Positions 10,390-23,182 are shown, counted from the stretch's first letter. The stretch is 64,000 nucleotides of DNA from Cladocopium goreaui (GCA_947184155.2 CAMXCT020005135.1:92001-156000); one strand, 5' to 3'. Program-made: numbers and translations. The notes: generated by a model not told the origin, from the sequence alone.

Positions 10390-12890
10390 CAGAAGGAATG
10401 AACATTTTGACTGCAACATACTGCAACCTGGCAATGTCATGCAATATCTTTGTTCTTAGCAAAATGATTACTTCATGTTAGTTCCTTTTCTCTGGCTCAC
10501 GATTTTATTGCGAGTTTTGGTTTTCCCCGTTTTTCGGATTTCCCGCTTTGCTATTTCACATGTCATTCCTGGCAAAATGCAGCTTGATTACTAAATGGGC
10601 AACCTCATCTTGGAACATGTTGGACAAAACAATAGCATTTTGGGCGGCTTGGCACAAACTGGGCGTTCGGGTTTCAGAGTCGATAGCCTGGGGAGAAGCC
10701 AAAGACCAACTCTCCCCGTGCAGAAAATGATGAAAAATGCAGCTGAGTTGCAGAACACCCATGGTCCACATGTCTACACCTCAAAACCACAGGAGAAAAA
10801 TCCTGGCATCACTGCGCCCCGGGCGCTGCACGTCTCTGAGGCCGCCACTCTCATCATGGCCAGTTCCTTTGATCATCTCCTAAGTTTTAAGTAAAGCGAG
10901 GGCACAAAGCGGGGGATCAACCTGGACATGGCAACTATTACCAGTGTTGGAGCAAGTCTTGGCCACCTATGCAAATCAAATCACTATCCTATTCGACTCC
11001 GGCACTACACTGCACACGTCCTTGACTTCATTTTCATAGCTAGGTAATGCGATGACAGCAATACATCAATTATAAACTTTGGACAAGGTCAGCAGAACGG
11101 AATAGCCACCTGCCTATCAGGTTTTGATCTCTCACGAACTTTGCAGATAGTATATCAGCAATAGACATAGGCTACCCCCAAACTCCCGTGGTTCAAAACT
11201 CATTTCCTATCGGTCCCTAGTGGCACATGGCACATCCATATCTCAGATCCAGCGTCTGGAGCTAAGTAGTCCAGTGTGCCACAAAACGTCAAGCGCTTAT
11301 CCTCGCGACAAGTCTGGAGCCCTTCCAGCAAAACTGGATGGGTCACTAGTCAAAGCTCAGGGATCCACTGATGTATAAGAATATAATAATAAATTCAATA
11401 TATAATATATATAATATAAACCGTAGTAATTCTAATGGGTGATGTACAATCTTACACATTTACTATAATGTATTACAACTTTATGCTATAGTGATTCTAG
11501 AAGGTTTGGGCTGCCCAGTTTTTCTTTGACGCTCCCTGTATTTGGCAGCTTAGTCACAACTACTGAATGCCAATGGCATCTTCGGCAAAAATAATGACTC
11601 GCCAGAAATAACAAATGATATGTGATGATAGTATAATGTAAATATGTATAAGGAGCAATGGATAAACATGAAAATAATGTTATCATCACATATAGACAAC
11701 ATATGCCATCTACATATTACATATGTAACAAGGGTGTGTATACAACTAGTGGATACTACAGTAACGGATGTATATACATATATACATACTCCATTGGTTA
11801 TATAATATACCATTAGCATCCATCAGTATATCATTAGTTATGTACAATGGTGTGTAACAACTAACAATATACAGCAATATATATATATACCATGGAGTAT
11901 AGTAATTACCATTAGTTCAATACCATTAGTATCCATTAGTCATTGTACACGATAAATCACTAATTTAGCATTAGATATAGTTTAATCATTCGTTCACTAA
12001 GTACTAACAGTTATATACCTGGTAGTTATTAGTTATAATATCATGGATTATGCTGACTAATTAACAATATAGAAATATATACCATGGATTCTTCATCATC
12101 ATCTTTATTCTATACCATTAATGATCATGACAGTATATAATATACCATCAGTATATTACTAGTCACAATAAGATAACGTAATAATTATACTATTCGTGAC
12201 AGAAATAATTATCATAATCATCATAAACACAATATTAGTAAGTCACTAACAATGAAATAGTCAATATTAACTATACCATCATATAATCCCTCAGTGCGGG
12301 ATTCCTCCACCGAACGGTCGCCTCGCCTCAGCCTCTTGCAGCAGGTTGGCCCATCCGAAGTCGGCCAACTTCACCGAGTCATTGGCTGTCTGGGGGCCGG
12401 AGGGAGCCGGACTCAAAGGATGTCTTTGGTGCCTGAAAATGTTGGAAAAACATGGAAAACCCAAAGTTGACGGTTGATGGTTGAGAACATGGTTCTTATC
12501 CCCTATGAAAAATGAACATCATATAGGAGGGTCTGCCCCATTTTCAAACACACCCGGATGATTATCAGAGTAAAAACAAAATGCAACCTGAAACGTAGTA
12601 AGTAGCCGGAAATCGGAACTTGGATGAACTTGGGACGTTCAAGGACTATATGCCGAAGAATCTGAAGATCCTTTTGGTGATGTTGGTGCCACCAAAACAA
12701 TACGGGTGTTCTGGACATGGGGGTCAAAAAGCAAGATGCGGCCCACGAACCCGAATGCTCATACGTTGTTAATGGTACAGATGTCGAAACACAAAGAGAT
12801 GCAGTCACGTAAAACACTTTCGTGAAACAAGTTATTTCAACAGTCTTGTACATTCGTCATCATTCGTCCTCTGTTGCCGTACCAGTGTAT
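10390..12890. other. AT-rich intergenic or intronic stretch
   Basis: Apart from a minus-strand open frame at 10556-10771, with weakly protein-like composition and no splice support, I see no gene. From 11380 to 12290 the sequence is strongly AT-rich, with many TATA and CATTAGT motifs. At 12290-12420 a short GC-richer island carries no recognisable product. Confidence 0.4.
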
Positions 12891-12892
12891 AC

Positions 12893-13405
12893 TGTGGAGT
12901 GTGGAATGTAGTGGAGTGCAGTCAGTGTTTGGAGTGTGAAGACAACAGGGTGTTGAGTGGGGAATAGTGTGTAGGGTGTGAAGCGGGGATTGTGGAGTGT
13001 GAAGTATCGAGTGTAAAGTGTAAAGCGTGGAGTGTAAAGTGCAGAGTGTGGAGTGTAAAGTGTAGAGTGTGGAGTGTAAAGTGTAAAGTGTGGAGTGTAA
13101 AGTGTAGAGTGTAGAGTGTCAAGTGCAAAATTTGAAGTGAGACGTGAAAAGTGCATAGTGTAGAGCGTGGAGTGTGGAGTGTAAACTGTAAAGTGTGGAG
13201 TGCGCAGTGTCAAGTGTAAAGCGTGGAGTGTGATGTGTAAAGTGTAGAGTGTGGAGTGTGAAGTGTCGAGTGTGGAGTGCAAAGTGTAGAGTTTGGAGTG
13301 TAAATTGTGGAATGTCAAGTGTAAAGTGTGAAGTGTAAAGTGTAGAGTGTAGAGCGCGGAGTGTAAAGTGTAGAATGTGGGGTGTGGAGTGCAAAGTGTA
13401 AAGTA
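12893..13405. repeat. GTGTGGAGTGTAAA minisatellite
   Basis: Irregular tandem repeat built from GTGTGGA, GTGTAAA and GTGTAGA blocks over about 510 bases. The minus strand translates to HSTLYTLHFTLHT-like peptides in several frames, as expected for an irregular 7- and 14-base repeat without stops. The 331-codon minus frame covering 12860-13855 is therefore mostly repeat translation and is not called as a gene. Confidence 0.9.
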
Positions 13406-13489
13406 AACCCTCACGATGTCCCACACCTGCCACGCAATTTGCACGTTGTCACCACTTGTCGCAGCCCTGACAATGCGAGTCGCAAAAAC

Positions 13490-13700
13490 ACGCAACAGCA
13501 CGCGTCTAAAGTGCTGCGCCTGCCACGCAAAATGACGATGGAGGTCTCCAAAGTGCTGCGCCTGCCAGGAAAAATGCAAGCCATCTTCTGAAAACCTCGC
13601 AAAAGTATTGCGCCTGTCACACAGAACCTTTTGACATGTGACGAAACCTGTTGCGATCTCACAAAGTGCCACTCCTGCCACACGAAACGAGGTTGCGCAA
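13490..13700. repeat. Dispersed cysteine-rich repeat block
   Basis: Four spaced copies of a block like GTGCTGCGCCTGCCACGCAA (variants GTATTGCGCCTGTCAC and GTGCCACTCCTGCCAC). In one frame the block reads CHxCH-type peptides. I remember similar blocks as frequent in dinoflagellate genomic translations, but cannot check that here. Next to it, GGTTGCGAACGGTTGCAAAC and variants form a second short repeat near 13785-13825. Confidence 0.5.
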
Positions 13701-14662
13701 CAGTTGAAACCACCAAAAGTGACCAGTTTTGCAGCACTCCCCATAGGCACGGCCATAGGGACCTCATACGAATGGCGGCGAAGGGTTGCGAACGGTTGCA
13801 AACGGTTGCGGACGGTTGCAGACGGCGGCGCAACGTCTAGCGAATACACTCTCAACGGCCAGAGTGAAATGGGAACCCTTGCTACGCATTCGGGAAAAAA
13901 TCCAATGGAAAACCATTATATCCACGTTTAATGGATATTAAGGGAGCATAAAACGGGGATGAAATCCTCAATGCCTTGATAGCGCCTCAAAAATGGCACT
14001 TCCATCACTTCATGCCAAAGGCACTAGCAGGATGTTCTCCGGCTTTATGTCACGGTGAATAACCTGTCAGTGGAACCGTGTGCGACTGCGCAGGGTGATC
14101 CTTGCTTCATCCATGAAGATATTGCGCGGATACACACGTATTAAGATACACAAACATTTGGATACAAACATACGTACATACGTCAAATCACATCACATCG
14201 CATCACATGAATTGTCCCTACATTACATCATATACCTAATATTATATTATATATATGTGCAATTATTTGCATACATTGTATTTGATATAGAAAAATCATG
14301 TACATGCATAGAAGATCCCCATGATATCCCCAGATTACGGTTGGTGTTTCCCATGTCCCAGGCCTTGTCGGGTAGATGATGCAAATAGTCCAAGGCCTCA
14401 CACCTTGGACACGGGATGTGGATTTTTTTGTAGAAACAAATATGGAAAAATTGGAAAACAATGGAAAACATAAGACATCATATGTGTATATGTATAATTT
14501 TGTATACATATACTGCCGGCACCCGCATAGGGCAACACCAAACGCATCACTTCAGGCAACATCCAGAAATCACACACTCCTCCTACTTTGGGCGCGAACT
14601 TTGGGCAACACAGATTTCATCACTTCGGGCAACACAGAAAACATCGTTCTTATCATCTAATT

Positions 14663-15222
14663 ACTAGACTGAGCCATTTAGGGTTTGGTTGGGGGGGTGG
14701 GTAGGGATCATTCTACTTGCTTCATTACTTGTCTCAGCCATTTAGGGTTTGGTTGGGGGGGGTGAAGGGGGATCATTCTACTTACATCATTACCTGACTC
14801 AGCCATTCAGGGTTTGGTTGGGGGGGTGGGGAGGGATCATTCTTCTACTTGCTTCATTACTTGTCTCAACCATTTAGGGTTTGGTTTGGTTGGGGGGTGA
14901 AGGGGATCATTCTACTTACATCATTACCTGCTCAGCCAGGGTTTGGTTGGGGGGGTGGGGAGGGATCATTCTACTTGCTTCATTACTTGACTCAGCCATT
15001 TAGGGTTTGGTTGGGGGAGTGGGGGGGATCATTCTACTTACATCATTACTTGACTCAGCCATTTAAGGTTTGGTTGGGGGGGTGGGGAGGGATCATTCTA
15101 CTTACACCATTACTTGACTCAGCCATTTAAGGTTTGGTTGGGGGGGAGGGATCATTCGACTTACATCATCATTACTTGACTCATCCATGTAGGGTTTGGT
15201 TGGGGGGGTGGGGAGGGATCAG
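14663..15222. repeat. 64-bp G-rich tandem repeat, about 9 copies
   Basis: The block GCCATTTAGGGTTTGGTTGG, then a run of G, GTGGGGAGGGATCATTC and TACTTRCWTCATTACTT recurs roughly every 63-65 bases about nine times. Each unit has a G-run cluster able in principle to form a quadruplex. The single TTTAGGG per unit is not a telomere array. Confidence 0.95.
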
Positions 15223-15435
15223 CTCGGAAAACCGCTGACTTGTAGCCTGCGACTGTTTGCTTGCATCACCTGTTGCAGGATGGAGGATGGGGGTGGGGGC
15301 GGGATGTGGGTGTGTGTGTGTGTGAAAACGTCCTTTTGCTCTTGGCACAAAGACATATATGCTACACTATGAGCCGATCTTCTCTTGCACCTGCACAACA
15401 ACATGATCTCACGGTATCACATCTTCTCCTGACGC

Positions 15436-15690
15436 TATCATCATCATGATAATGATGAAGATGAAGGTGAATGTGAATAATACTCGGAAGAAGAAAATGC
15501 TTATAACAAGGATGATGATGAAGATGAAGAAGAAGAAGAATAAGATGATGATGATGATGACGACGACGACGACGACGCCGACGACGATGAGGATGATGAT
15601 GATGATGGTGATGGTGATGGTGATGGTGATGGTGATGATGATGGTGATGGTGATGGTGATGGTGATGATGATGATGATGATGATGATGTT
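15436..15690. repeat. GAT/GAC trinucleotide tract
   Basis: A long compound trinucleotide repeat (GATGAAGAT, then GAC, then GATGGT and GAT). The minus strand reads about 40 histidines in a 126-codon frame, which is the translation of the repeat. It is preceded by a GT dinucleotide run at about 15308-15323. Confidence 0.95.
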
Positions 15691-15702
15691 GATGTTGAGG
15701 TA

Positions 15703-15765
15703 TCCCGAAGCGATGCATGAGGCGTAGCCCGAAGCGATGCACTCGACGTATCCCGAAGCGATGCC
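15703..15765. repeat. Short tandem CCCGAAGCGATGC repeat
   Basis: Three copies of GTAKCCCGAAGCGATGC with short variable spacers (ATGAGGC, ACTCGAC), directly after the GAT tract. Similar CTTCGGGCAACACAG blocks recur at 14540-14640. Confidence 0.7.
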
Positions 15766-15769
15766 CTTT

Positions 15770-17240
15770 CCCTGCCTAATTAATTACAATGACACGAACT
15801 CTTAGCTGATCCTTCACCTATCTGGCTTTTATGTGATATCTTGTGACTCAGGTGACACATTTGGAGCATGCAAATTCCCTCATCCTCCGGGCTCCCTTGG
15901 AAAAACGGAAGGGTTCGTGACCTACCTCGCTGAGGATTCAGGAACCTACGTGTCACCTGACTGTTGCCTCCTAGTAAAGGCTCATACCATTTATGAATAA
16001 TTTATGAATGGCATCCCGAGTATCACCATCACATCTATGCAAGCGCTATCATTGCGGCGAAGCAACGCTTCTTTGAAGTATCGAGCTGCCACTGAGCGCG
16101 GAATGCCGATGCATGCTGATGCAGTTTCTCTGGGTTTGAACAGAGGTGTATGGCCCCCAAGAAAGTGGGAAAGTAGACACTAAACCGCATCAGACAGGGA
16201 AGAATCACTTAAAGGGCTACAAGCACTCAAATGGATTCAGAGTTTGAGCTAGTTAGGGCAAACTACTAGGAACCAATCCCAAAGCCAATTACGTATCACT
16301 GTGATCATCCCAAGAGCCAAGGATCGATTTTCATATGTTTGATGTGTGGTGGATCACTATTTTCTTGAAGGAGATATTGGTTTGTCCAAAAATTCAGGAT
16401 ATCCCAAAATGGCAGCTGAAATACAGCAAGAATAATCACAAGGAGTCCATATAAAACAAAAAAAGAAGAATGATGAGACTATTCCAAAAATGTAGGGTTA
16501 TCCAAGTATCTCCAGATCTGGGAATATGATGATAATCCTCTGGATTTGTTTGGGCATCCCATGGTTTTCCCACTGCCACGTTGTGACGTCGCCTGGACAT
16601 TCAAATCGTTCCACCTTCTGCAGCTTATCGAAGAGGCTGCCGCCTCCAACGAAAAAAATCGGCACATTTTTGGGGACGTTGGATTGGTTTCGGGGCGAAT
16701 TTCGGAAAACCGTTGATTTTTTGATCAAAATTTGTGTTCCTGCTTTTCTTGTCCCCGTCCAATTCTGGGAAAATCGAGTGGATCACTGAATGTTCCATGA
16801 TTCTTCACACACACCAAGCTTTGGAAATGATTTGCACACATCCCACTAGATGTGTCGGAGACAAAAGGTATCCAGAACTTCTGACAGCTGAGTTGAATGA
16901 AGGTGTTGTTTGTGACCTACATGTAGGTCGTCAAACGGGGCTAGCTGGGAAATTCCCTTTATACTTTATTGATTGTGATTTGTAGCAGGGAAAATCATCG
17001 ATTCTCCAGCAAACCACGTTTGACCCTGCCCTGCCTTCGCAGAATTCCATGCCCAAATACCTCAGCCCACGCTGCGTTTGTCGAAGAAAGGACATCTCTG
17101 CTGCGGTATCCGATTCAAATCAGCCAGTCACAACGGGACTGTATGATCATCTTGAAACACAGTAGAGATTCAAAAACTGCACATAAAGTATATACAGTCT
17201 ATAGATAATAAATGATAATAATTTCAACATCCAGTGTTTC
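15770..17240. other. No supported gene
   Basis: Open frames here are short and lack domain signatures. The segment 16360-16510 has ends resembling a decayed family B element (GGTTTGTCCAAAAATTCAGG). Nothing else is recognised. Confidence 0.35.
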
Positions 17241-17649
17241 AAAGTGTTTCGATCTGGACATTTTGCACTGAGCCAAGCGCATGAAATGCCTCTCCTTGTC
17301 TTCAAAATGAAAGAAAAGCCTTCAAATAGCGCGAGTTCGCTTTGCAAGAGCAAACCCAGGGTGATACAAGCCCTCTCTACCACTAAGAATGCTTGGATCC
17401 AAAAGAGTGGCGAATTTGTGTGGTCAACTGGCAAAACGTGGTTGTATTTGCCAAAAGGTTCATACTCCATACAACGAGCTCTGTGAAGTTCAAATAGGAT
17501 GCAAATAAAATTCATAGTACAATACGCCCTTGGTAAGCATGAATATGTGTATACAAAAGTATAAGAAGTATAATATATATATATATATGTATTATATATT
17601 ATATCATATACATAGATGGATACACGTCTGCTTCCCACAGCTGTCTATT

Positions 17650-19208
17650 TGCCTAGGCATTCAGACTCAATGCAACATCTCCAGATCTTATTCCGACAGT
17701 ACAACTGCCCGTCCGACAGCACCCTCCATGGATACATGGGCCTCACAATCCGTGGATGGTCCATTTTGCGCAGGATGTGGATCTCTCCTTGTCCGACAGC
17801 AACAGAGTTCCACAACAGCTGATGGGTTTCAGGATAGCCCTGAGATTTGTGGGACCCCTGACAGTAAAGCCCATATTTGTTGCGGCAAAATAGCTGTTTT
17901 GCCTTAGATTTTCCCTGTAAACAAACCGGAATTCTTCAGTTCCTCTTGCCATCTGCAGTTTCCTGAACAACCAGAGCTGCCTCATCTCAACCAAGTGTCT
18001 CTGCAGTTGATCCATCAAATGATTGTCCAAGATCAGCTGTAGTCGCACCTTCCAAAACTCAACGATCCGCAAAGAAATCGATCTGTCAATGCAAACCCCA
18101 AAACACTAATGGGACAACAATTCTCAACATGAAAATTGGATAAATGGGTACTGTATCCTGACTACAAACCTTTAGCAAGAAACATCTCTCACAAGGCATG
18201 TTTTTTCCCTGCAAAAAGGATCAAAAAGGTGGTAGTTTATTATACACTCTCCAACTACCACAACTACCACAACTACCGCAACTACCATAACTACAGTACC
18301 ATAATTACCATAACTACCCAGCTCATCTCCCTTAGTTGGCTGAACTGTCCAGTTGGGCCCCACCTTCTTCACCGCAACCAGCTGGCTGCTCTTGAGCTTC
18401 GCTCGCCAAACCTGTGGGGCATGGTGACTTTGAAAACCCATCTGTTGGGCTCTTTATCTACGGTAAAATATGAGTCAATTGGGTGTCAATTAAGAACACT
18501 ATCCTAAAACGCTGGAAACTCTAAGAAATGATAATAAGTGAATCCACCAGCCAGTAGATGATTCTGGGAAATGTGTCCTGGTTGGGGAAAAGAACCGGAC
18601 CCATGAACTTGCTGATGGTTGAGGCAGGCGTCCCAAGAATCATTGTACAGTCGATTGGAGCTAGCATCATCCCACACAAGATGGAGATCAAACATGTCTT
18701 GGTGGTTGTCCAAAAGCTCGACATGACCCCAAATTGCAATTTCAACGGGAAAACAATGCTACACTGATACAACTGGATTTCGGGGTTGCCACGGGTAGCT
18801 TATTTTCAGGCGCCACAACGCAATGCGTTGGTTTTTCGGACAGCCTCTCCGAAGTAGCCACGACCCAGGCATTTCTCGAAGTGCAAATCCTGCCAGCACT
18901 TGCAGCCACTTGGGGACAGGATGGTACAGGTGTCCACCAAGAGCATAACAGGACAGGTCATCCGCGCGGGAAAATTAATAGCTTGACACTATCATACACC
19001 CCAACGATTCTGTTGTGTCATCAGAGTCATCATCCTTCTCTACCAAGTTGAGTTTGGAAGGTAATTGCTCATCCAAACATATTGGGCCTTATGAAGTAAG
19101 TAATCTCTCTGAAACGAATTGCATCAGTATATAGCATGGACGCGGCAAAACTCACCTTGCTTGCCTCTGCCACACAAGGATCTAAATACCACTTACTTGA
19201 AGTCTGAA
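17650..19208 (-). CDS. Protein kinase, multi-exon, partial model
   Basis: Kinase landmarks appear in order on the minus strand. Exon 18845-18889 ends with the glycine loop CLGRGYFGE (G-x-G-x-x-G). Exon 18318-18411 starts VWRAKLKSSQLVAVKKV, with the ATP-binding lysine. Joined across a GC-AG intron they read GRGYFGEVWRAKLKSSQLVA, a canonical beta1-beta3 strand. Segment 17700-17857 reads GEIHILRKMDHPRIVRPM, the C-helix glutamate and the following H-P-x-I-V. Upstream, 19156-19208 (VQTSSKWYLDPCVAEASK, donor GTGAGT) and 19000-19140 are likely N-terminal exons. Between the lysine and the C-helix a charged segment at 17890-18080 (EFWKVRLQLILDNHLMDQLQ) lies in an unsettled frame. The HRD and DFG lobe was not found, so the gene may be incomplete, decayed or continue below 17.6 kb. 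Substrate and group cannot be named. Confidence 0.72.
18241..18330. repeat. CAACTAC short tandem repeat inside a kinase intron
   Basis: Repeated CAACTACCA units (minus strand GTAGTTGTGG) lie directly downstream of the donor of the kinase exon at 18318. They would form the start of the following intron. Confidence 0.8.
18412..18844 (-). other. Predicted GC-AG intron in the kinase gene
   Basis: On the minus strand the exon ends GGAGAG and the intron starts GCTGTCC; it ends CCATGCCCCACAG before GTTTGGCGA. The 433-nt intron joins GGA GAG to GTT TGG in phase 0 and restores the conserved glycine loop. GC donors are established as common in dinoflagellates, so this supports both the gene model and the lineage. 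Confidence 0.7.
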
Positions 19209-19209
19209 C

Positions 19210-20650
19210 TTTGCCAACAAACAGGTTATATATGGTTATATTATATAGTACTGCAGGATGTCTTGTCATTCAACGAATCACCTTAAATGGGCGCGCAACA
19301 CGTGATTTCAAGAAACATGGCCGTTGCATTGCCGTTGCATGTTCATTCCTCAGGCCACTAAAGTCATGTGGACTCCAAGCAATCGGGGGTCGACAGGTCC
19401 GTGTCATAATTACCCAGTCTGATCATTATCATCATTGATCCAAATGATTCAAGTGGTCCTCGACTCCTTTGGCACTAGGTGTAGACGACATCTTGGGCGA
19501 AACTGGCTGCGCAGCGCGTAGCTATGCGATTCCATCCGATTTTATCTTCACTGCTGTCGCTCATTCTATAACTGCCGATCAAGATGTCTGATGTTCCAGT
19601 CCATGGTTTTATGGTGATCAAGAATCAAGCGTGTTTGAAGGAGACACATAAAAGGCGTCAAGAAATTTTAGAAGCTTGATCAATTACGGAGAATCTGCCA
19701 ACGCTAGAAATGCTCACTCCAACCCAGGACGTCCAATTGCTTGCAATTTCCGTGAGTCCGAGTTATCTGATACAAAGTTGTCTTTGAGCCAAGATTGACA
19801 GGCAAAATGGGCAAAAGCAGTGTAGAGTTCTTTGATGTGCCGCATCAGCAGCATTTGCGAAGGACAATCTAAGAATCATTAACAATCTATTTGTCCCCAA
19901 TTTATTCGCGAATATGCTGGTGGAGGGCCTGATCTTTCCAGGTAGAGGTGAAAAAGAATAACCACTGCAGCACATAGTGGTTCTGCCCAAGTATAGATTA
20001 TGCAGTGAGACGGCTCCTAATGTATTCATCATCTTCATCACCCAATTGTCAATCAGTTTCAGCCCATACACTAATGCTCCAAATTGTCATGCCGAGGCAA
20101 AAACGAGAGTGATCGGCAGCCATCGGAGCATCTCTCATCGCGCCACGTGCATGTGGCTGCATCCTGGTACCCTGTCTCATACGGCCAGTAGATTAATTGT
20201 TGCAATCCCAATTGAACTAGACTATACAGTAAACCCATTTCCAACAACCAATCATCAACAAACAGGTGTTTGATATTGTTTGATTCATGGTCTTTTGAGT
20301 CTTTGACAAACAGGTGCTTGATATTGTTTGATGGTGTTGGAGCTTTTGTGCATTGCTGATATTGATTCACTATGATTCAACGAATCATGGGATGGAGAGC
20401 ACGTCCAACAACTCCACCTCTCAACTGGTCAAGCTGCAAGCCCCAGTGGCAGGGGTATGGCTCATGTCCAAAAATGAGGTACCCACAAAATCCCATGCTT
20501 CACCCCTTTGAGATACTTTAAGCCTCATATTTGTCCTATATTTCCTATGAACATTGCCATAAATTGGAAGTAACATGAAGTAACCACCCAGTAAATAATA
20601 TAGCCTGGCAATGGCAATACCAAACCCCATTTATAGACGATTCTCCCATG
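19210..20650. other. No well-supported gene
   Basis: Minus-strand frames such as 19763-20071 have weakly protein-like composition but no splice support. A 38-bp direct repeat (CAAACAGGTG, TTGATATTGTTTGAT) occurs twice at 20260-20330. Confidence 0.35.
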
Positions 20651-20659
20651 TTTTCCCAC

Positions 20660-21110
20660 TCTTGGGATTTTCCAGCGACCATCCAGGACCTCGCCCTCCA
20701 GGCCGACACGTAACCTGAAACCGATGGGTTTCTGTTCCAAAAGCAATTGGGACTTACTGGGATTTGGTGGGGGGAAACTAATCATCACTCAGGTTTTGAG
20801 GGAAATTTTGACAGGTGAAGTTTGAATTTCCCTATTGGCATTCACCACCCTTGGGAATGGGGCGATTCCTCAAGGCGGCATTGTTTGATTGGGAAAATTT
20901 GGATCACCCAGATTTTGGACCAGGACAATAGCTATTTTCAGACTGACTCGGGTGTCCCCAAAACAACAGTGCATATGTCAAAGAAACACCCCAATCTTTC
21001 GATGTTTTTGCAGTGAGGCTGAAAAAGTCGGGCTCTTGGCTCTTGCAGTCAAGGGTCAACAGCAGAAGTCCTCCATGCTTCGCCTGCCAAGCCTCTGGAA
21101 ATTCGACTGA
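20660..21110 (-). CDS. Candidate exon pair, unknown product
   Basis: On the minus strand, after an acceptor GGTTGTCAG at about 21109, the frame reads EFPEAWQAKHGGLLLLTLDC then KSQEPDFFSLTAKTSKDWG, to a donor near 21003 (GGG/GTGTTT). A second segment after the acceptor CATCGGTTTCAG at 20715 reads LRVGLEGEVLDGRWKIPR. The first peptide looks like a globular beta-rich domain. The two pieces could not be joined in one phase with certainty. No family is recognised. Confidence 0.4.
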
Positions 21111-21279
21111 CAACCAGAAGTTGAAATGGCCGCAGAAGGTTCAAAATACATGTTACAGATTGTTACACAGATTCACGGTCCAGTATGCACAATATTCTTT
21201 CTGGGAAGCCCAGTCAATGCAACCTCAGTGTCAGTATAATCCCATCCCGCTGTGCTCCCAACAAACATGTGACCCTTAG

Positions 21280-22530
21280 GATGTGCATCCTAGTTGGTCA
21301 GTGGTTACATGCAGTTACTAACCACGACTAGCGCACCCAATTGTGATTTGGGTTCCGGTAACCCCATATTATATATATATATAATTATATAATATATATA
21401 TATATATTGGCTACTAACCACTTCCCAATGGGCTATTCCCAATTTTTGGGATGGCGAAATCCCCACATTTTCAATGCTTCTTACCACTTCAATAGCACCA
21501 ATTTTGGGATTAAATCATAACAAAACATGGCAATTAAGCAACCACGCCTACATCAAAGAAGGGAATAGCCAGTTAATTTTGGTGGCTTAATGTAAATATA
21601 TGTAAATATACATGTGTTTATTATATATATACACGTACATTTAAATCTTAAATTTACATCTTTTTGTATCTCTATTTTTATATTTTGTGTGTCCCTAAAT
21701 CGGGTTGTGGCCCAGTTCTGCCTCTGTTTGCAGCAGCTGCTCAGCCGCCACGCGCAGAGCACACCGGCCCTGCGATCCATGTGCGATGGTCTTCGGTGAT
21801 ATAATCTTGTCATGTTGATATTCTAAGATTCTAAATATTACATGTACATATATATATATAATATGGTTATATATGTATATTCTACATATGTATATAATAT
21901 TATATACATACAGTAATATATACAGTATCAGTTGTAATTATGTCATGAGTGTTGTACAGAGAGAATCATACTGCTCACAGCTCCAAGCCTCATCGCCTCT
22001 GGCAATGAGGTAGCTCGCCTGGTCCAGGCAATCCTGGGTGGCCATGTGGATCAAGGGATTTGGGGGCCATGATGCCATGGGTAGCCTATCAGAGAAACCC
22101 ATGGACCCATGGCTCAAAATGCTCAAAGATATGTGCCAACATTGAGTCAACATCGTATAGGAAAAAGGACTGTAGAGCCAACAAACTTCTCATTTTGCAA
22201 GCTTGAAAGCCGATATTTTTAGCCGATAAATCGCATCATTCAACCAGCCATTTTGAAGGGGAAATAGTTCCAAGCCATGGCTACTATAGCAAGCCATGGG
22301 CCCCTGGATTTGCCCCAATATAACATGGCCGTTGTAGATTCGATAAGGAAAATGATGATAAACCAAGAGTTCTTGGGGCAGCCTTATTCCAAACAAACCC
22401 AATTAAAGAAATTTCTTTTCCAATTTACGGAGAAACATGGAGAAACAAACCACAGTTCTGACATGTTCCGACATGTTCTGACTATCCTGCTATGAATTCA
22501 GGCCATCAAAATCTGGAGGACCCCCCTGAT
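21280..22530. other. AT-rich stretch without a supported gene
   Basis: TA-rich tracts at 21370-21410 and 21830-21930 flank short ORFs without splice support. I see no gene. Confidence 0.4.
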
Positions 22531-22536
22531 TCCATG

Positions 22537-22976
22537 TCACAGATCTCCTCCAGCAGAACTTCTGAATCCTCCTCCAGTGGAGCCTGTGGCATGCTGATAT
22601 GCCAACTGGATCCAACTGCTACACCAAATAGTTGCTGAAATGTTGCTGATATGGATCAACTTGGTCACCTTGGTCAACTTGGTTCTCTCCCCATTCTCGG
22701 ATGACAATCTCAACACGCTTGTATTCTCTGTTTCGAAGGTTGAAGGATGTTGAAGGCATGACTTCTGGGTGAGCCCTGGGTGTTCGATCGGAGCAAATTT
22801 CGTGTCTGAACTACTTTTTCCAGCACGGCTGCAGCTGCTGAATGCCTCTTTTGCAAACAGCTGAAAGTCGGTATGGAACCTTGCAAATGAATCTTCTGGC
22901 ACCACTTTGACTGGACAAGCATATCAAACATCTGGCGAGGACATGTAGCGGCTGCACAAAGCCAATTCACAACCAT
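22537..22976 (-). CDS. Candidate coding segment, two overlapping frames
   Basis: The minus strand is open in two frames. One runs 22905-22537 and begins MVPEDSFARFHTDFQLFAKE. The other runs 22976-22710 and contains KRHSAAAAVLEKVVQTRN. A possible acceptor (ACCGACTTTCAG) lies inside. Either frame could be an exon, and sequence alone does not decide. No family is recognised. Confidence 0.3.
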
Positions 22977-23182
22977 AAGCTGAGCGAGATCTACTCAAAC
23001 TCGCTCCAATCAACGATGCCAGTAACCTTGATTCCTGCTGTCTGCACACAAGTAGGCAGCAGCAAAGCTGGTAAAGTCCGCTCTGCTCTTGGGCAGTTCA
23101 CTCATGCTGGAGATCAAACATGGGGTGCTGGGTCACCTTTAATGGGCTTGGACCACTTGGATACCCCAAAGTTGCCATTGAA

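Noticed and set aside
8930..10462. 510- and 455-codon minus-strand ORFs
   Set aside because: They are translations of the stop-free 10-bp array, with the same decapeptide in different frames.
12860..13855. 331-codon minus-strand ORF
   Set aside because: Most of it is the GTGTGGA/GTGTAAA minisatellite; its non-repeat part overlaps a repetitive cysteine block and has no domain.
14663..15222. Telomeric array
   Set aside because: TTTAGGG occurs once per 64-bp unit and is not tandem.
15362..15742. Poly-histidine ORF of 126 codons
   Set aside because: Direct translation of the GAT/GAC trinucleotide tract.
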